Shown here: positions 54,657 to 63,630 of the stretch, piece after piece
How positions within the stretch are numbered: the stretch's first letter is position 1
How the letters are laid out: each line of letters opens with the position of its first letter
Origin: an uncultured Flavobacteriaceae bacterium
GTDB lineage: Bacteria; Bacteroidota; Bacteroidia; Flavobacteriales; Flavobacteriaceae
DNA: 64,000 bases
NCBI GenBank assembly: GCA_937944485.1
Contig: CALDYU010000016.1
Span: forward strand, 21,250-85,249
Direction: 5' to 3'
Position numbers and translations under genes: made by a program
Notes under the pieces: generated by a model
What the model saw: only the letters and a program-made list of their open reading frames with translations
What the model was told of the DNA's origin: nothing
The model's database searches: none

Positions 54657-56099
54657 TTAATTATTACTGTAACTTATGGCTTTCCCAATAAGGGTAGCTG
54701 AAGTGCAATTTTCAATTTTAACATCGACAAAATCTCCAATTTCATAGTTTTCTTTTGGGAAAACTACAACTGTATTTTGTTGATTTCTTCCCATCCAATG
54801 TTCCTCTGATTTTTTAGAAGTACCTTCAATGAGTACTTCTTCTATAGCACCTAAATGCTCTTTGGTTTTCAAACTACAGTGTTCACGCTGTAAGGCAATT
54901 ATTTCTGCTAATCGCCTTTGTTTTGTTGCTAACGGAATATCGTCTTCGAATTTACGAGCGGCCATAGTTCCGGGTCGCTCAGAATACAAATACATATAGC
55001 CGAAATTATACTTAACATAATCGAGCACAGCCAATGTAGCATTATGATCTTCTTCGGTTTCTGTTGGAAAACCAGAAATTATATCTTGAGAAATAGCACA
55101 ATTAGGGAGTATTTCTCGAATATTATCAATCAAAGTAAAGTATTCTTCAATAGTATGAAGGCGGTTCATTTTTTTTAATATGCTATTGCTTCCACTCTGT
55201 ACAGGTAGGTGAATATGATTACAAATATTCTCATATTTCGCCATGGTATGAATAACATCTAAGGTCATATCTTGCGGATTCGAAGTAGAAAAGCGAATGC
55301 GCATTTTGGGTTGGGCTTCGGCTACAGTAGCCAACAACTTTGAAAAATTAACGGCAGTCGCTTTTTGCATTTCTGAGGCCTTCTCAAAATCTTTTTTTAA
55401 TCCGCCACCATACCACAAATAACTATCTACATTTTGACCTAATAGGGTAATTTCCTTGAATCCTTTTTTTGCTAAGTCATTTACTTCTTCAATAATAGAC
55501 TGCGGATCGCGACTTCGTTCGCGGCCCCTAGTAAATGGTACCACACAGAAGGTGCACATATTATCACAGCCCCTAGTTATTGACACTAAAGCACTTACTC
55601 CATTACTTTGCAAGCGTACAGGGGCGATATCACCATAGGTCTCATCTTTAGATAAAATGACATTTACAGCATCACGCCCTGCGTCAACTTCTTTAATGAG
55701 ATTGGGTAAGTCTTTATAAGCATCTGGGCCAACAACCATGTCAACAATCTTTTCCTCTTCAAGCAATTTGCTTTTTAGTCGCTCGGCCATACAACCTAAA
55801 ACACCTACTTTTAAATGCGGGCGATATTTTTTTACAGCATTGAATTTTTCTAAACGCTTGCGAACCGTTTGTTCTGCCTTGTCACGTATAGAACAAGTGT
55901 TTACAAGAACCAAATCAGCATCTTCGAGATTGTTTGTTGTATTAAAACCTTCATTGGTAAGAATTGACGCCACAATTTCACTGTCAGAAAAATTCATGGC
56001 ACAGCCATAACTCTCTAAATAGAGCTTTCTGGTATTCGAAGTTTTTTCTTCTAAGGCAATGGTGTTGCCCTGTATTGTTTTATCAATTGTTTTTTCCAT
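54657..56099 (-). CDS. miaB: tRNA-2-methylthio-N6-dimethylallyladenosine synthase
   Basis: The 480-residue radical SAM methylthiotransferase adds the 2-methylthio group to position 37 of tRNAs that read U-starting codons, such as tRNA-Phe. The UPF0004 domain has Cys33, Cys69 and Cys103 for the auxiliary cluster; the radical SAM CxxxCxxC is Cys178, Cys182, Cys185 (RGCDNMCTFC); a TRAM domain follows from about residue 405. It heads the operon with the AAA+ regulator. Confidence 0.97.
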   Translation of the reverse strand: MEKTIDKTIQGNTIALEEKTSNTRKLYLESYGCAMNFSDSEIVASILTNEGFNTTNNLEDADLVLVNTCSIRDKAEQTVRKRLEKFNAVKKYRPHLKVGVLGCMAERLKSKLLEEEKIVDMVVGPDAYKDLPNLIKEVDAGRDAVNVILSKDETYGDIAPVRLQSNGVSALVSITRGCDNMCTFCVVPFTRGRERSRDPQSIIEEVNDLAKKGFKEITLLGQNVDSYLWYGGGLKKDFEKASEMQKATAVNFSKLLATVAEAQPKMRIRFSTSNPQDMTLDVIHTMAKYENICNHIHLPVQSGSNSILKKMNRLHTIEEYFTLIDNIREILPNCAISQDIISGFPTETEEDHNATLAVLDYVKYNFGYMYLYSERPGTMAARKFEDDIPLATKQRRLAEIIALQREHCSLKTKEHLGAIEEVLIEGTSKKSEEHWMGRNQQNTVVVFPKENYEIGDFVDVKIENCTSATLIGKAISYSNN

Positions 56100-56380
56100 T
56101 CAAGAATTCTGAATACTTCAGTTAGGGTCTGCAAAGATAGTGCTTAATGTAGATTAGTGACAAATTGGCAGTATAAAATATTTACAGCGAAAAACGCAAC
56201 CTTGTTTAACTTGTTGCGTCTTATAGATGTTGTATTTTTATTATAAATTATTTTTCAAGATTTGAGAGAATAATTCTATAATATATTGATTTTCAGATGA
56301 TTTAGTGCCATAAAATAATAAATTAATTAGAAAATTTCTATTTTAAGAAAAAGATCCCAAAAAACTAAAAGATTAAACAA
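56100..56380. other. Intergenic region between divergent miaB and LVIVD gene
   Basis: This 281-base AT-rich gap carries a hairpin at 56194-56219 (ACGCAAC with GTTGCGT, 12-base loop). I see no gene or clear promoter box in it; the start signals of both flanking genes must lie here. Confidence 0.6.
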
Positions 56381-57670
56381 ATGAAAAAATTAGTAAGCCT
56401 TTTTATTGCCTTAGTGGTGCTACAAGCCTGTGATTTAAGCGATCAAGATGATCTTAATGCAAAACAAACGTATTTGATTGCGACTCCTATAAAGTCAAAT
56501 TTGGTTGAATTTAAAGAAGAAGCCATAGCTATAACTGAGCCAGTACCCATGATTGAATCAGGAAAAATATATGCGTACCAAAATTTCATTTTTGTAAATG
56601 ATGTCGGAAGAGGTTTTCATATTTTAGATAATGCTGACCCTACTGCGCCAAAAAATATTGGCTTTATAAAGCTAGAAGGAAATTATGATATTTCTATAAA
56701 AGATGATCGCTTGTATGCCGACAGTTATGGTGATCTTGTAATAATGGATATTTCAGATATCAATACGATCACTCTTGCCAAACGCATGGAGAATGCGATT
56801 TATCAAGAGTTTTGGTGTACCGTAGGTTTCGATGTGATATGGCCTGAAGCAGATGCCTATGATTATAGTGAATTTAACGCTGCAACTGACGCCTTAACGG
56901 GTTGGGAAGTAAATGAAGTGCGTATGACAAAAGAAGCGTTTGAAAATAGGTTTGGTGCTTCAAATTTTGCTGAAGATTCAGCGCTAACAAATTCATCTGC
57001 CTCGCCTAGTACTTCAACTACAGGGCAAGGAGGTTCTTTTGCGCGATTTAGAATTGTTGAAGATTATTTATATGCTGTTGAATCTTGGACAATAAATGTC
57101 TTTGATATTTCTGATTTAGATAATCCTATAATTAAAGAAGATGTTTATACAAATGGTATTATAGAAACAATTTTTAACCAAGGTGATATCTTGTTTTTGG
57201 GTGGTACTCAAGGCATGTATATTTATGACATTTCTTCTCCTGCGACTCCTAAATATGTTTCCGAATTCACACATGGTAGAGCATGTGATCCGGTTGTGGT
57301 TGATGATGGGTATGCCTTTGTCACCTTAAGAAGCGGTAACACCTGTGGAGAAACTGAAGACGGCTTGTATGTTGTTGATATTGAAGATTTGAGCAATCCT
57401 ACTTTGAAAAAAATATACCCTATGTCAGAGCCTTTTGGTCTTGGAATTAAAGAGGACAAACTTTTTATTTGTGACGGTTCTGCGGGATTGAAAGTATATG
57501 ACAAATCGGATGTCAATAATTTAATTCAATTGAATCATTTTGAAAACATTAATACCTATGATGTAATTCCGTTATCAAATTCGTTATTAATGATTGGCGA
57601 TAAAATATTGTATCAATACGCATACGAAGCAGACGATATTAGTCTTTTAAGTACTTTTAGCTTGAATTAG
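56381..57670 (+). CDS. LVIVD-repeat lipoprotein
   Basis: The 429-residue product has lipobox LQAC (Cys17). The body has LVIVD-type beta-propeller blades: DLVIMDISDINTI near 123-135, INVFDISDLDNPI near 236-248, MYIYDISSPATPKYV near 280-294, LYVVDIEDLSNPTLKK near 325-340 and LKVYDKSDVNNLIQL near 367-381. Such proteins are secreted propellers of unknown role. A Ser/Thr-rich insert near 195-225 is unlike the rest. The next lipoprotein gene starts 15 bases later. Confidence 0.88.
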   Translation: MKKLVSLFIALVVLQACDLSDQDDLNAKQTYLIATPIKSNLVEFKEEAIAITEPVPMIESGKIYAYQNFIFVNDVGRGFHILDNADPTAPKNIGFIKLEGNYDISIKDDRLYADSYGDLVIMDISDINTITLAKRMENAIYQEFWCTVGFDVIWPEADAYDYSEFNAATDALTGWEVNEVRMTKEAFENRFGASNFAEDSALTNSSASPSTSTTGQGGSFARFRIVEDYLYAVESWTINVFDISDLDNPIIKEDVYTNGIIETIFNQGDILFLGGTQGMYIYDISSPATPKYVSEFTHGRACDPVVVDDGYAFVTLRSGNTCGETEDGLYVVDIEDLSNPTLKKIYPMSEPFGLGIKEDKLFICDGSAGLKVYDKSDVNNLIQLNHFENINTYDVIPLSNSLLMIGDKILYQYAYEADDISLLSTFSLN

Positions 57671-57685
57671 TAGAAAATTAAAATA

Positions 57686-58162
57686 ATGAAACTGATCAAA
57701 ATATTTAGTGGAATTGTATTACTTATTTTTATTGCTTGTGATAAAAATGCAGTAACACCGATAGCTGATGATGGTTATTTCGTATTTGGAAGTTTTTATG
57801 GGGAATGTGAGGGAGAAGGCTGTATCGAAATTTTTAGATTAGAGGAGAATCAATTGTCTGAAGATACCTTAGACAATTACCCAAGTGCTGATTTTTATCA
57901 AGGTAAGTATGTTACTTTAACAAATGATAAATTTGAAATGGCGAAAGATTTGCCTGGGTTTATGCCCGACAAACTATTTGATGAAAATGAAAAAATTATT
58001 GGTGCTCCTGATGCTGGTGATTGGGGCGGAATTTATGTAGAATATAATAATGACAACATTAGAAAATTTTGGTTAATTGATCAAAAGAAAGATAATGTGC
58101 CTTCATATTTGCATGCATTTATTGACGCCATTAACGAAAAGATTGGGCGTATTAATGAGTAG
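57686..58162 (+). CDS. Small hypothetical lipoprotein
   Basis: The 158-residue product has leader LLIFIAC (lipobox Cys18), then FVFGSFYGECEGEGCIEIFRLE near 32-53 with two cysteines, and an acidic central part. I do not know a family. It follows the LVIVD gene by 15 bases in a likely operon and ends 25 bases ahead of a terminator. It may be a partner of the propeller protein. Confidence 0.85.
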   Translation: MKLIKIFSGIVLLIFIACDKNAVTPIADDGYFVFGSFYGECEGEGCIEIFRLEENQLSEDTLDNYPSADFYQGKYVTLTNDKFEMAKDLPGFMPDKLFDENEKIIGAPDAGDWGGIYVEYNNDNIRKFWLIDQKKDNVPSYLHAFIDAINEKIGRINE

Positions 58163-58187
58163 GTTAAGAAACCAGAAGAATTATAAA

Positions 58188-58216
58188 AACATCCTTATTA
58201 TAAGGATGTTTTTTTT
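58188..58216 (+). terminator. Terminator before topA
   Basis: A perfect 10-bp stem (AACATCCTTA with TAAGGATGTT) around a 3-base loop, followed by a run of T residues. Confidence 0.88.
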
Positions 58217-58258
58217 GGCGTATATATAATGTTATAGTCACAAATTAAAAAATTCAAC

Positions 58259-58266
58259 TACTTTTG
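58259..58266 (+). promoter_or_regulatory. Candidate -7 box of topA
   Basis: TACTTTTG fits the Bacteroidota TAnnTTTG box and lies 19 bases before the ATG; no convincing -33 element was found. Confidence 0.45.
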
Positions 58267-58285
58267 TTGGTTCAAAAAATGAGGC

Positions 58286-60778
58286 ATGGCTAAAAATTTA
58301 GTAATAGTAGAGTCGCCAGCAAAGGCGAAAACAATCGAAAAATTTTTAGGGAAAGATTTTAAAGTTGAGTCAAGTTTTGGTCACATCGCAGATCTACCAT
58401 CTAAAGAACTGGGTGTTGATGTTGATAATAATTTCACACCGAAATATATCGTAGATGACGACAAGAAAGCACTTGTAAAAAAGCTGAAAGCTCTTGCTAA
58501 AAAAGCCGAAGTTATCTGGTTGGCGAGTGATGAAGATCGAGAAGGAGAAGCAATTTCTTGGCATCTAACAGAAACTTTAGGCTTAGAAAAAAGCAAAACA
58601 AAACGAATTGTTTTTAATTCTATTACCAAATCAGCGATACAGAAAGCTATTGAAAACCCGAGAGAAATAAATTACAATCTGGTCAATGCGCAGCAGGCTC
58701 GACGCGTTTTAGATCGCCTCGTGGGGTATCAGTTATCTCCTGTACTTTGGAAAAAAATAAAACCTGGCTTGTCAGCAGGTCGTGTACAATCAGTTGCTGT
58801 ACGTTTGATTGTGGAAAGAGAACGTGCCGTTGACGCATTTGTGCCAGAAGCATCCTTTAAGATATCAGCCCAATTTAAAACATCTGATGGCAGTGCTTTT
58901 ACAGCTAAACTAAACAAAACATTTCCTTCCAAAGAAGCGACTGAAGCTTTTTTGAAACAAAACATGGGGGCTAATTTTTCGGTAAATAATCTAGATAAAA
59001 AACCGGCAAAAAAATCTCCATCGGCTCCATTTACAACTTCAACGCTACAGCAGGAGGCTTCTCGTAAACTTTATTTTTCTGTAGGCAGAACGATGCAGGT
59101 GGCACAGCGTTTATATGAAGCAGGTTTGATAACCTATATGAGAACTGACAGTGTGAATTTGTCTAATGAGGCTATTAATGCCGCTAAAGATGCTATTATC
59201 ACTAATTACGGGGAGCAATATAGTAATGTTCGCAATTTTAAAGGAAAATCTAAAGGTGCTCAAGAAGCACACGAGGCTATACGACCTACTGATTTGATGA
59301 AACAGTCACCTTCTTTAGAACGAGATCAGCAGAAGTTGTATGAATTGATTTGGAAGCGAACAATAGCTTCGCAAATGAGTGATGCCCAACTAGAACGAAC
59401 TAATGTAAAGATAGGTGCCGACAAACATGATGAGGTATTTTCGGCCAATGGAGAGGTCATAAAATTTGATGGTTTTCTGAAAGTATACCTTGAAGGGTTA
59501 GATGAAGAAGATAAGGGAGAGGAGCAAGAAGGAATGTTACCGGCGATGCAAAAGGGTGATCGTTTAGAGAATAATTTTATTTCTGGAACGGAGCGTTTTT
59601 CAAGGCCGCCTTATCGTTTTACAGAAGCATCTCTGGTAAAGAAGTTAGAGGAGCTAGGTATTGGCAGACCCTCTACATACGCACCTACAATTTCTACTAT
59701 CGTCAACAGAAAATATGTAGAAAAAGGAACTGTAGAAGGAACAGAACGTAAGTATGTTCAATTAGTACTCGAGAAGAACGCTTTAAAAGAAAAGAACCTT
59801 TCTGAAATGGTAGGGTCAGATAAAGGAAAACTTGTTCCGACGGACATAGGAATAATTGTAAATGACTTTTTAGTAAGTAATTTTTCTGCTGTCTTAGATT
59901 TTAATTTTACCGCCAAAGTTGAAGAAGATTTTGATGAGATTGCTGAAGGACAAGAAGATTGGCAGAAAGTAATGAAATCATTTTATAAAGATTTTCATCC
60001 GATTGTCAAAGATGTTGAAGAAAACGCTGATCGAGCTAGTGGTGAACGTATTTTAGGCGAAGACCCAAAAACTGGCAAACGCGTTGCGGTGCGTTTAGGA
60101 AGGTTCGGACCAATGGTGCAAATAGGCACGGTTGATGATGAAGAAAAACCAACTTTCGCCAGCCTATTGCCTGACCAATCTTTAGGCACCATTACTTTTG
60201 ATGAAGCAATAGAACTTTTTAAATTGCCTCGAAAATTAGGCGTATATGAAGGAGCTGAAGTATTAGCCAATGTAGGGCGTTTCGGTCCCTATGTGAAATT
60301 TGGTGATAAATTCATTTCTATGGATAAAGGCGAAAGCGCTATGGAGATAGAATTAGACCGAGCCATTGAATTGATCGTAGCAAAACAAAAGGCTGATGCG
60401 CCAATAGCTAGCTATGAAGGCAAAGACGTTCAAAAAGGCGTCGGTCGTTTCGGCCCTTTTATTAAGTGGAATAGCATGTTCATTAATGTGAACAAAAAAT
60501 ATGATTTTGATAATCTTACACAAAGTGATATTGAAGAGTTAATCGAAATTAAAAAACAAAAAGAAATTGACAAGCTCATTCAAGAATGGCCTGAAGAAGG
60601 TATTCGAATTGAAAAGGCAAGATGGGGTCGACACAATGTCATTAAAGGCAAAATAAAAGTAGAACTTGCCAAAACGATTGATGCCACAAAAATTTCATTA
60701 GAAGAAGCAAAGACCTTAATTGAAAAGAAAACTCCAAAGAAAAAAACACGGACAAAAGCTAAGGCTAAAAAAAAGTAG
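58286..60778 (+). CDS. topA: DNA topoisomerase I
   Basis: The 830-residue type IA topoisomerase relaxes negative supercoils. The Toprim domain shows VIVESPAKAKTIEKFLG (4-20) and SDEDREGEAISWHL near 81-94; the active-site tyrosine is in TYMRTDS near residue 283. In place of zinc fingers the C-terminus has GRFGP-type repeats (RLGRFGPMVQIG, NVGRFGPYVKFG, GVGRFGPFIKWN between about 605 and 735) and a basic Lys-rich tail. Confidence 0.97.
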   Translation: MAKNLVIVESPAKAKTIEKFLGKDFKVESSFGHIADLPSKELGVDVDNNFTPKYIVDDDKKALVKKLKALAKKAEVIWLASDEDREGEAISWHLTETLGLEKSKTKRIVFNSITKSAIQKAIENPREINYNLVNAQQARRVLDRLVGYQLSPVLWKKIKPGLSAGRVQSVAVRLIVERERAVDAFVPEASFKISAQFKTSDGSAFTAKLNKTFPSKEATEAFLKQNMGANFSVNNLDKKPAKKSPSAPFTTSTLQQEASRKLYFSVGRTMQVAQRLYEAGLITYMRTDSVNLSNEAINAAKDAIITNYGEQYSNVRNFKGKSKGAQEAHEAIRPTDLMKQSPSLERDQQKLYELIWKRTIASQMSDAQLERTNVKIGADKHDEVFSANGEVIKFDGFLKVYLEGLDEEDKGEEQEGMLPAMQKGDRLENNFISGTERFSRPPYRFTEASLVKKLEELGIGRPSTYAPTISTIVNRKYVEKGTVEGTERKYVQLVLEKNALKEKNLSEMVGSDKGKLVPTDIGIIVNDFLVSNFSAVLDFNFTAKVEEDFDEIAEGQEDWQKVMKSFYKDFHPIVKDVEENADRASGERILGEDPKTGKRVAVRLGRFGPMVQIGTVDDEEKPTFASLLPDQSLGTITFDEAIELFKLPRKLGVYEGAEVLANVGRFGPYVKFGDKFISMDKGESAMEIELDRAIELIVAKQKADAPIASYEGKDVQKGVGRFGPFIKWNSMFINVNKKYDFDNLTQSDIEELIEIKKQKEIDKLIQEWPEEGIRIEKARWGRHNVIKGKIKVELAKTIDATKISLEEAKTLIEKKTPKKKTRTKAKAKKK

Positions 60779-60806
60779 CTAATAATTTCAGCAATGTTTA
60801 GATAGT

Positions 60807-61964
60807 ATGGCATATGATTTCTTAGTTCCTGTTGAAGATAAAGTATTGGCACATAATGAATTATTGCCAACCCAAGCCCTAGGCAAAAACATTCACATAC
60901 ATTCAAAGAAAGAAGGGTTACCTGTATTGGCCATAGCATCTTTGGCAATCGTAGGTGTCAAAGAATCACGAAACGCCTTTGAAAAGAAAATAGAAAAGCT
61001 TGATGTTTCTGCAATTCGAATTGAGCTTTATAAATTACTCATGGGCAATTGGAATGGTACTATTGTAGACATGGGTGATATTGAAGAAGGTCAAACTGTT
61101 GAAGACACCTATTTTGTAGTTAAGGAAATTGTTGCAGGTCTTCTTGAAGAAAATGTGATACCAATAATAATAGGTGCAACCCAAGATATTACTTATCCTG
61201 CGTACCGGGCTTTCGATGGTATTCGTGATATGATTAATTTGGTTGCTATTGACAGTCGCTTTGATTTTGGCCAAGAAGATGAACTCATATCTTCAAACTC
61301 GTACATGAGTAAAATCATAACTGATAAACCGAACAATCTATTTAATTTTTCAAATATTGGGTACCAGAGTTACTTTAATGCCCAAGAAGAAAAAGATTTG
61401 ATGGAGCGTCTTTTTTTTGATGCCTATCGTTTAGGGGATATGATTTCTGATATTAAATTGGCAGAACCCGTTTTACGAAATGCGCATATGGTGAGTCTTG
61501 ATGCTCGCGCAATAAGAGCAAGTGAAATGAGTTATTCGAATAGTTTTTCTCCTAACGGTTTTACGGGAAGAGAAATTTGTGCTATTGCTCGTTATGCTGG
61601 CTTGAGTGATAACGTGAGTGTTTTTGGTGTATATGAAATGGAGAACACCAATCAGTCCAGTCAATTAATATCTCAAATAATATGGTACTTTATAGAAGGC
61701 TTTAATTTTAGAATTCAAGAGTTTCCTTATATCAATCCTGATGCATTTACAAAATACACTGTACCAACTGAAAGTGAAGAACTTATTTTTTATAAAAGTC
61801 ATTTAACAGAAAGATGGTGGGTAGTAGTACCATCTAATTTTACTTCAGATACTAATTACGAAACTTCTTCGTTATTACCCTGCACTGAAAAGGACTATTT
61901 GGACGCTTGCGACCAGAACATTCCAGAGCGTTGGTTTAAGGCTTATAAGAAAGGTCTTAATTAA
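60807..61964 (+). CDS. Ureohydrolase-fold protein with degraded metal site
   Basis: The 385-residue protein resembles formimidoylglutamase/arginase family members in fold order, but key metal ligands are changed. GGDHS reads GATQD (Gln126 for the His), DAHxD reads DSRFD (Asp149, Arg151, Asp153) and SxDxD reads SLDAR (Asp232, Arg234). Three of six manganese ligands are lost, so hydrolysis is unlikely. It lies 28 bases after topA and 122 before gldK, an order I recall from other flavobacteria. A structural or regulatory role for gliding or secretion is possible but unproven. Confidence 0.82.
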   Translation: MAYDFLVPVEDKVLAHNELLPTQALGKNIHIHSKKEGLPVLAIASLAIVGVKESRNAFEKKIEKLDVSAIRIELYKLLMGNWNGTIVDMGDIEEGQTVEDTYFVVKEIVAGLLEENVIPIIIGATQDITYPAYRAFDGIRDMINLVAIDSRFDFGQEDELISSNSYMSKIITDKPNNLFNFSNIGYQSYFNAQEEKDLMERLFFDAYRLGDMISDIKLAEPVLRNAHMVSLDARAIRASEMSYSNSFSPNGFTGREICAIARYAGLSDNVSVFGVYEMENTNQSSQLISQIIWYFIEGFNFRIQEFPYINPDAFTKYTVPTESEELIFYKSHLTERWWVVVPSNFTSDTNYETSSLLPCTEKDYLDACDQNIPERWFKAYKKGLN

Positions 61965-62086
61965 TCAAATATTTTTTATCGTTTAAAAAAGGTTTGATAC
62001 AATAATTTAATCAAATCGCAGTTTTAGAGTGTAGAATAAATATGTGATTTACAGTTTATAACCATAATCGAAATTTAACCTAAAGT

Positions 62087-63445
62087 ATGAAGAAGCTATT
62101 GTTATCATCTATAGCATTTGGTTTTTTACTCGCAAGTTGCGGCTCAAAATCAAAAGGAGAATTAGTTGGCGCCGAAGGCAAAAAGTGGTATCCAGAAAAA
62201 CCTTACGGAATGGAACTCATTCCAAGAGGGTCTTTTATCATGGGTAAAGCTGAAGAAGATCAAGCTAAAGTTTTAAACGCCCCTACAAAAACGGTAACCG
62301 TTCGTTCTTTTTACATGGATGATACGGAAATTACGAATAGTGAATACCGACAGTTTGTAAATTGGGTACGTGATTCGATTACAAGAACCCAATTAGCAAT
62401 TTTAGCTGATGAGTTGGGCTTAAGTGAAGAAGATGGTGGTATTGGTGAGTATGCATTTAAAGATGCTGATACTACAAAATCATCTGTATATGACAAATAT
62501 ATGTTAGACAATTATGCGGGAATGGGAGAAACAGGTTATGAAGGAAGAGCCCTTAATACTGATATTGATTTAATATGGGATACTTCAGAATACCCTGATG
62601 AATATTATACAGAGATTATGGTAGATTCTATATATCTGCCTCAAGAAGAATCTTATAACGGTCAAAATACTATTGATGTAACTAAGCTAAAATACAGTTA
62701 CAAATGGATGGATATCGAAGCAGCGGCACGTTCGAAAGCTGGCAGAAGAAAAGATTTTATTCGTAAAGAAGTAGTTCCAATTTATCCAGATACTACCGTG
62801 TGGATCCGCGATTTCGAATATTCGTATAATGAACCAATGCACAATGATTATTTTTGGCATGATGCCTATAGTGACTACCCAGTTGTAGGTATTTCTTGGG
62901 AGCAAGCACAAGCCTTTTGTAATTGGAGAACCAAGCATAAGAATGACGATCAAAAGGCACGAGGAAGGCAATTTGTAAATAAATTTAGGCTACCTACTGA
63001 AGCTGAATGGGAGTACGCTGCGAGAGGCGGTATCGAAGGAGGTACTTATCCTTGGGGTGGGCCTTATGTGATTAGTGATACAGGCTGCTTTATGGCTAAC
63101 TTTAAACCGCAACGTGGTGATTATGCTGCTGATGCTGCTTTGTATACTGTAGAGGCTAAGTCTTTTGAACCCAATGATTTTAACTTGTATAATATGGCAG
63201 GTAATGTAGCCGAATGGACCAACTCGAGTTACGATCCTAATTCTTACGAGTACGTATCAACAATGAACCCAAATGCAGGAGCTGGTGCTAATGCTAGAAA
63301 AGTCATTAGAGGTGGTTCTTGGAAAGATGTGGCTTACTTTTTACAAGTGAGTACAAGAGATTATGAATATGCTGATTCAGCCCGTAGTTATATTGGTTTT
63401 AGAACCGTACAAGATTATATGGGTGAAGAAGATTCAACACAATAA
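62087..63445 (+). CDS. gldK: Gliding motility / type IX secretion lipoprotein GldK
   Basis: The 452-residue lipoprotein (lipobox LASC, Cys18) has an SUMF1/formylglycine-generating-enzyme-like fold: YGMELIPRGSFIMGK near 40-54, SFYMDDTEITNSEYRQF near 74-90, NKFRLPTEAEWEYAARGG near 301-318, NLYNMAGNVAEWTNSSY near 366-382 and RGGSWKD. GldK forms the outer-membrane ring of the T9SS with GldN and carries gliding motors. A large insert (about 95-230) is typical for GldK. Upstream at 61993-62015 lies a TTTGAT-N11-ATCAAA repeat. Confidence 0.95.
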   Translation: MKKLLLSSIAFGFLLASCGSKSKGELVGAEGKKWYPEKPYGMELIPRGSFIMGKAEEDQAKVLNAPTKTVTVRSFYMDDTEITNSEYRQFVNWVRDSITRTQLAILADELGLSEEDGGIGEYAFKDADTTKSSVYDKYMLDNYAGMGETGYEGRALNTDIDLIWDTSEYPDEYYTEIMVDSIYLPQEESYNGQNTIDVTKLKYSYKWMDIEAAARSKAGRRKDFIRKEVVPIYPDTTVWIRDFEYSYNEPMHNDYFWHDAYSDYPVVGISWEQAQAFCNWRTKHKNDDQKARGRQFVNKFRLPTEAEWEYAARGGIEGGTYPWGGPYVISDTGCFMANFKPQRGDYAADAALYTVEAKSFEPNDFNLYNMAGNVAEWTNSSYDPNSYEYVSTMNPNAGAGANARKVIRGGSWKDVAYFLQVSTRDYEYADSARSYIGFRTVQDYMGEEDSTQ

Positions 63446-63557
63446 AAAAATAATTAGATAGAATTTCGTAGTAGTGTTTTAGCTGTGGCGGTATGAAACA
63501 TGAATGAAAAACTTAAGAGTAAGCTTAAATTTTTAAATACATTAAACCCAAAGAATT

Positions 63558-63575
63558 TTCTGAAGCAATTCAGAA
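63558..63575 (+). promoter_or_regulatory. Hairpin with GCAA tetraloop in the gldK-gldL spacer
   Basis: TTCTGAA and TTCAGAA form a 7-bp perfect stem around a GCAA (GNRA) loop, 55 bases ahead of the gldL ATG. There is no T run. It may be an mRNA-processing or stabilising element within the operon. Confidence 0.4.
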
Positions 63576-63630
63576 CGAACGTTAACCAAATACTTATTAT
63601 TAACATTAAATTTTAAATTAAACTTTTATT

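Noticed and set aside
61993..62015. Operator for gldK (TTTGAT-N11-ATCAAA)
   Set aside because: The bases are AT-rich and such pairs are expected by chance in this composition; noted in the gldK entry only.
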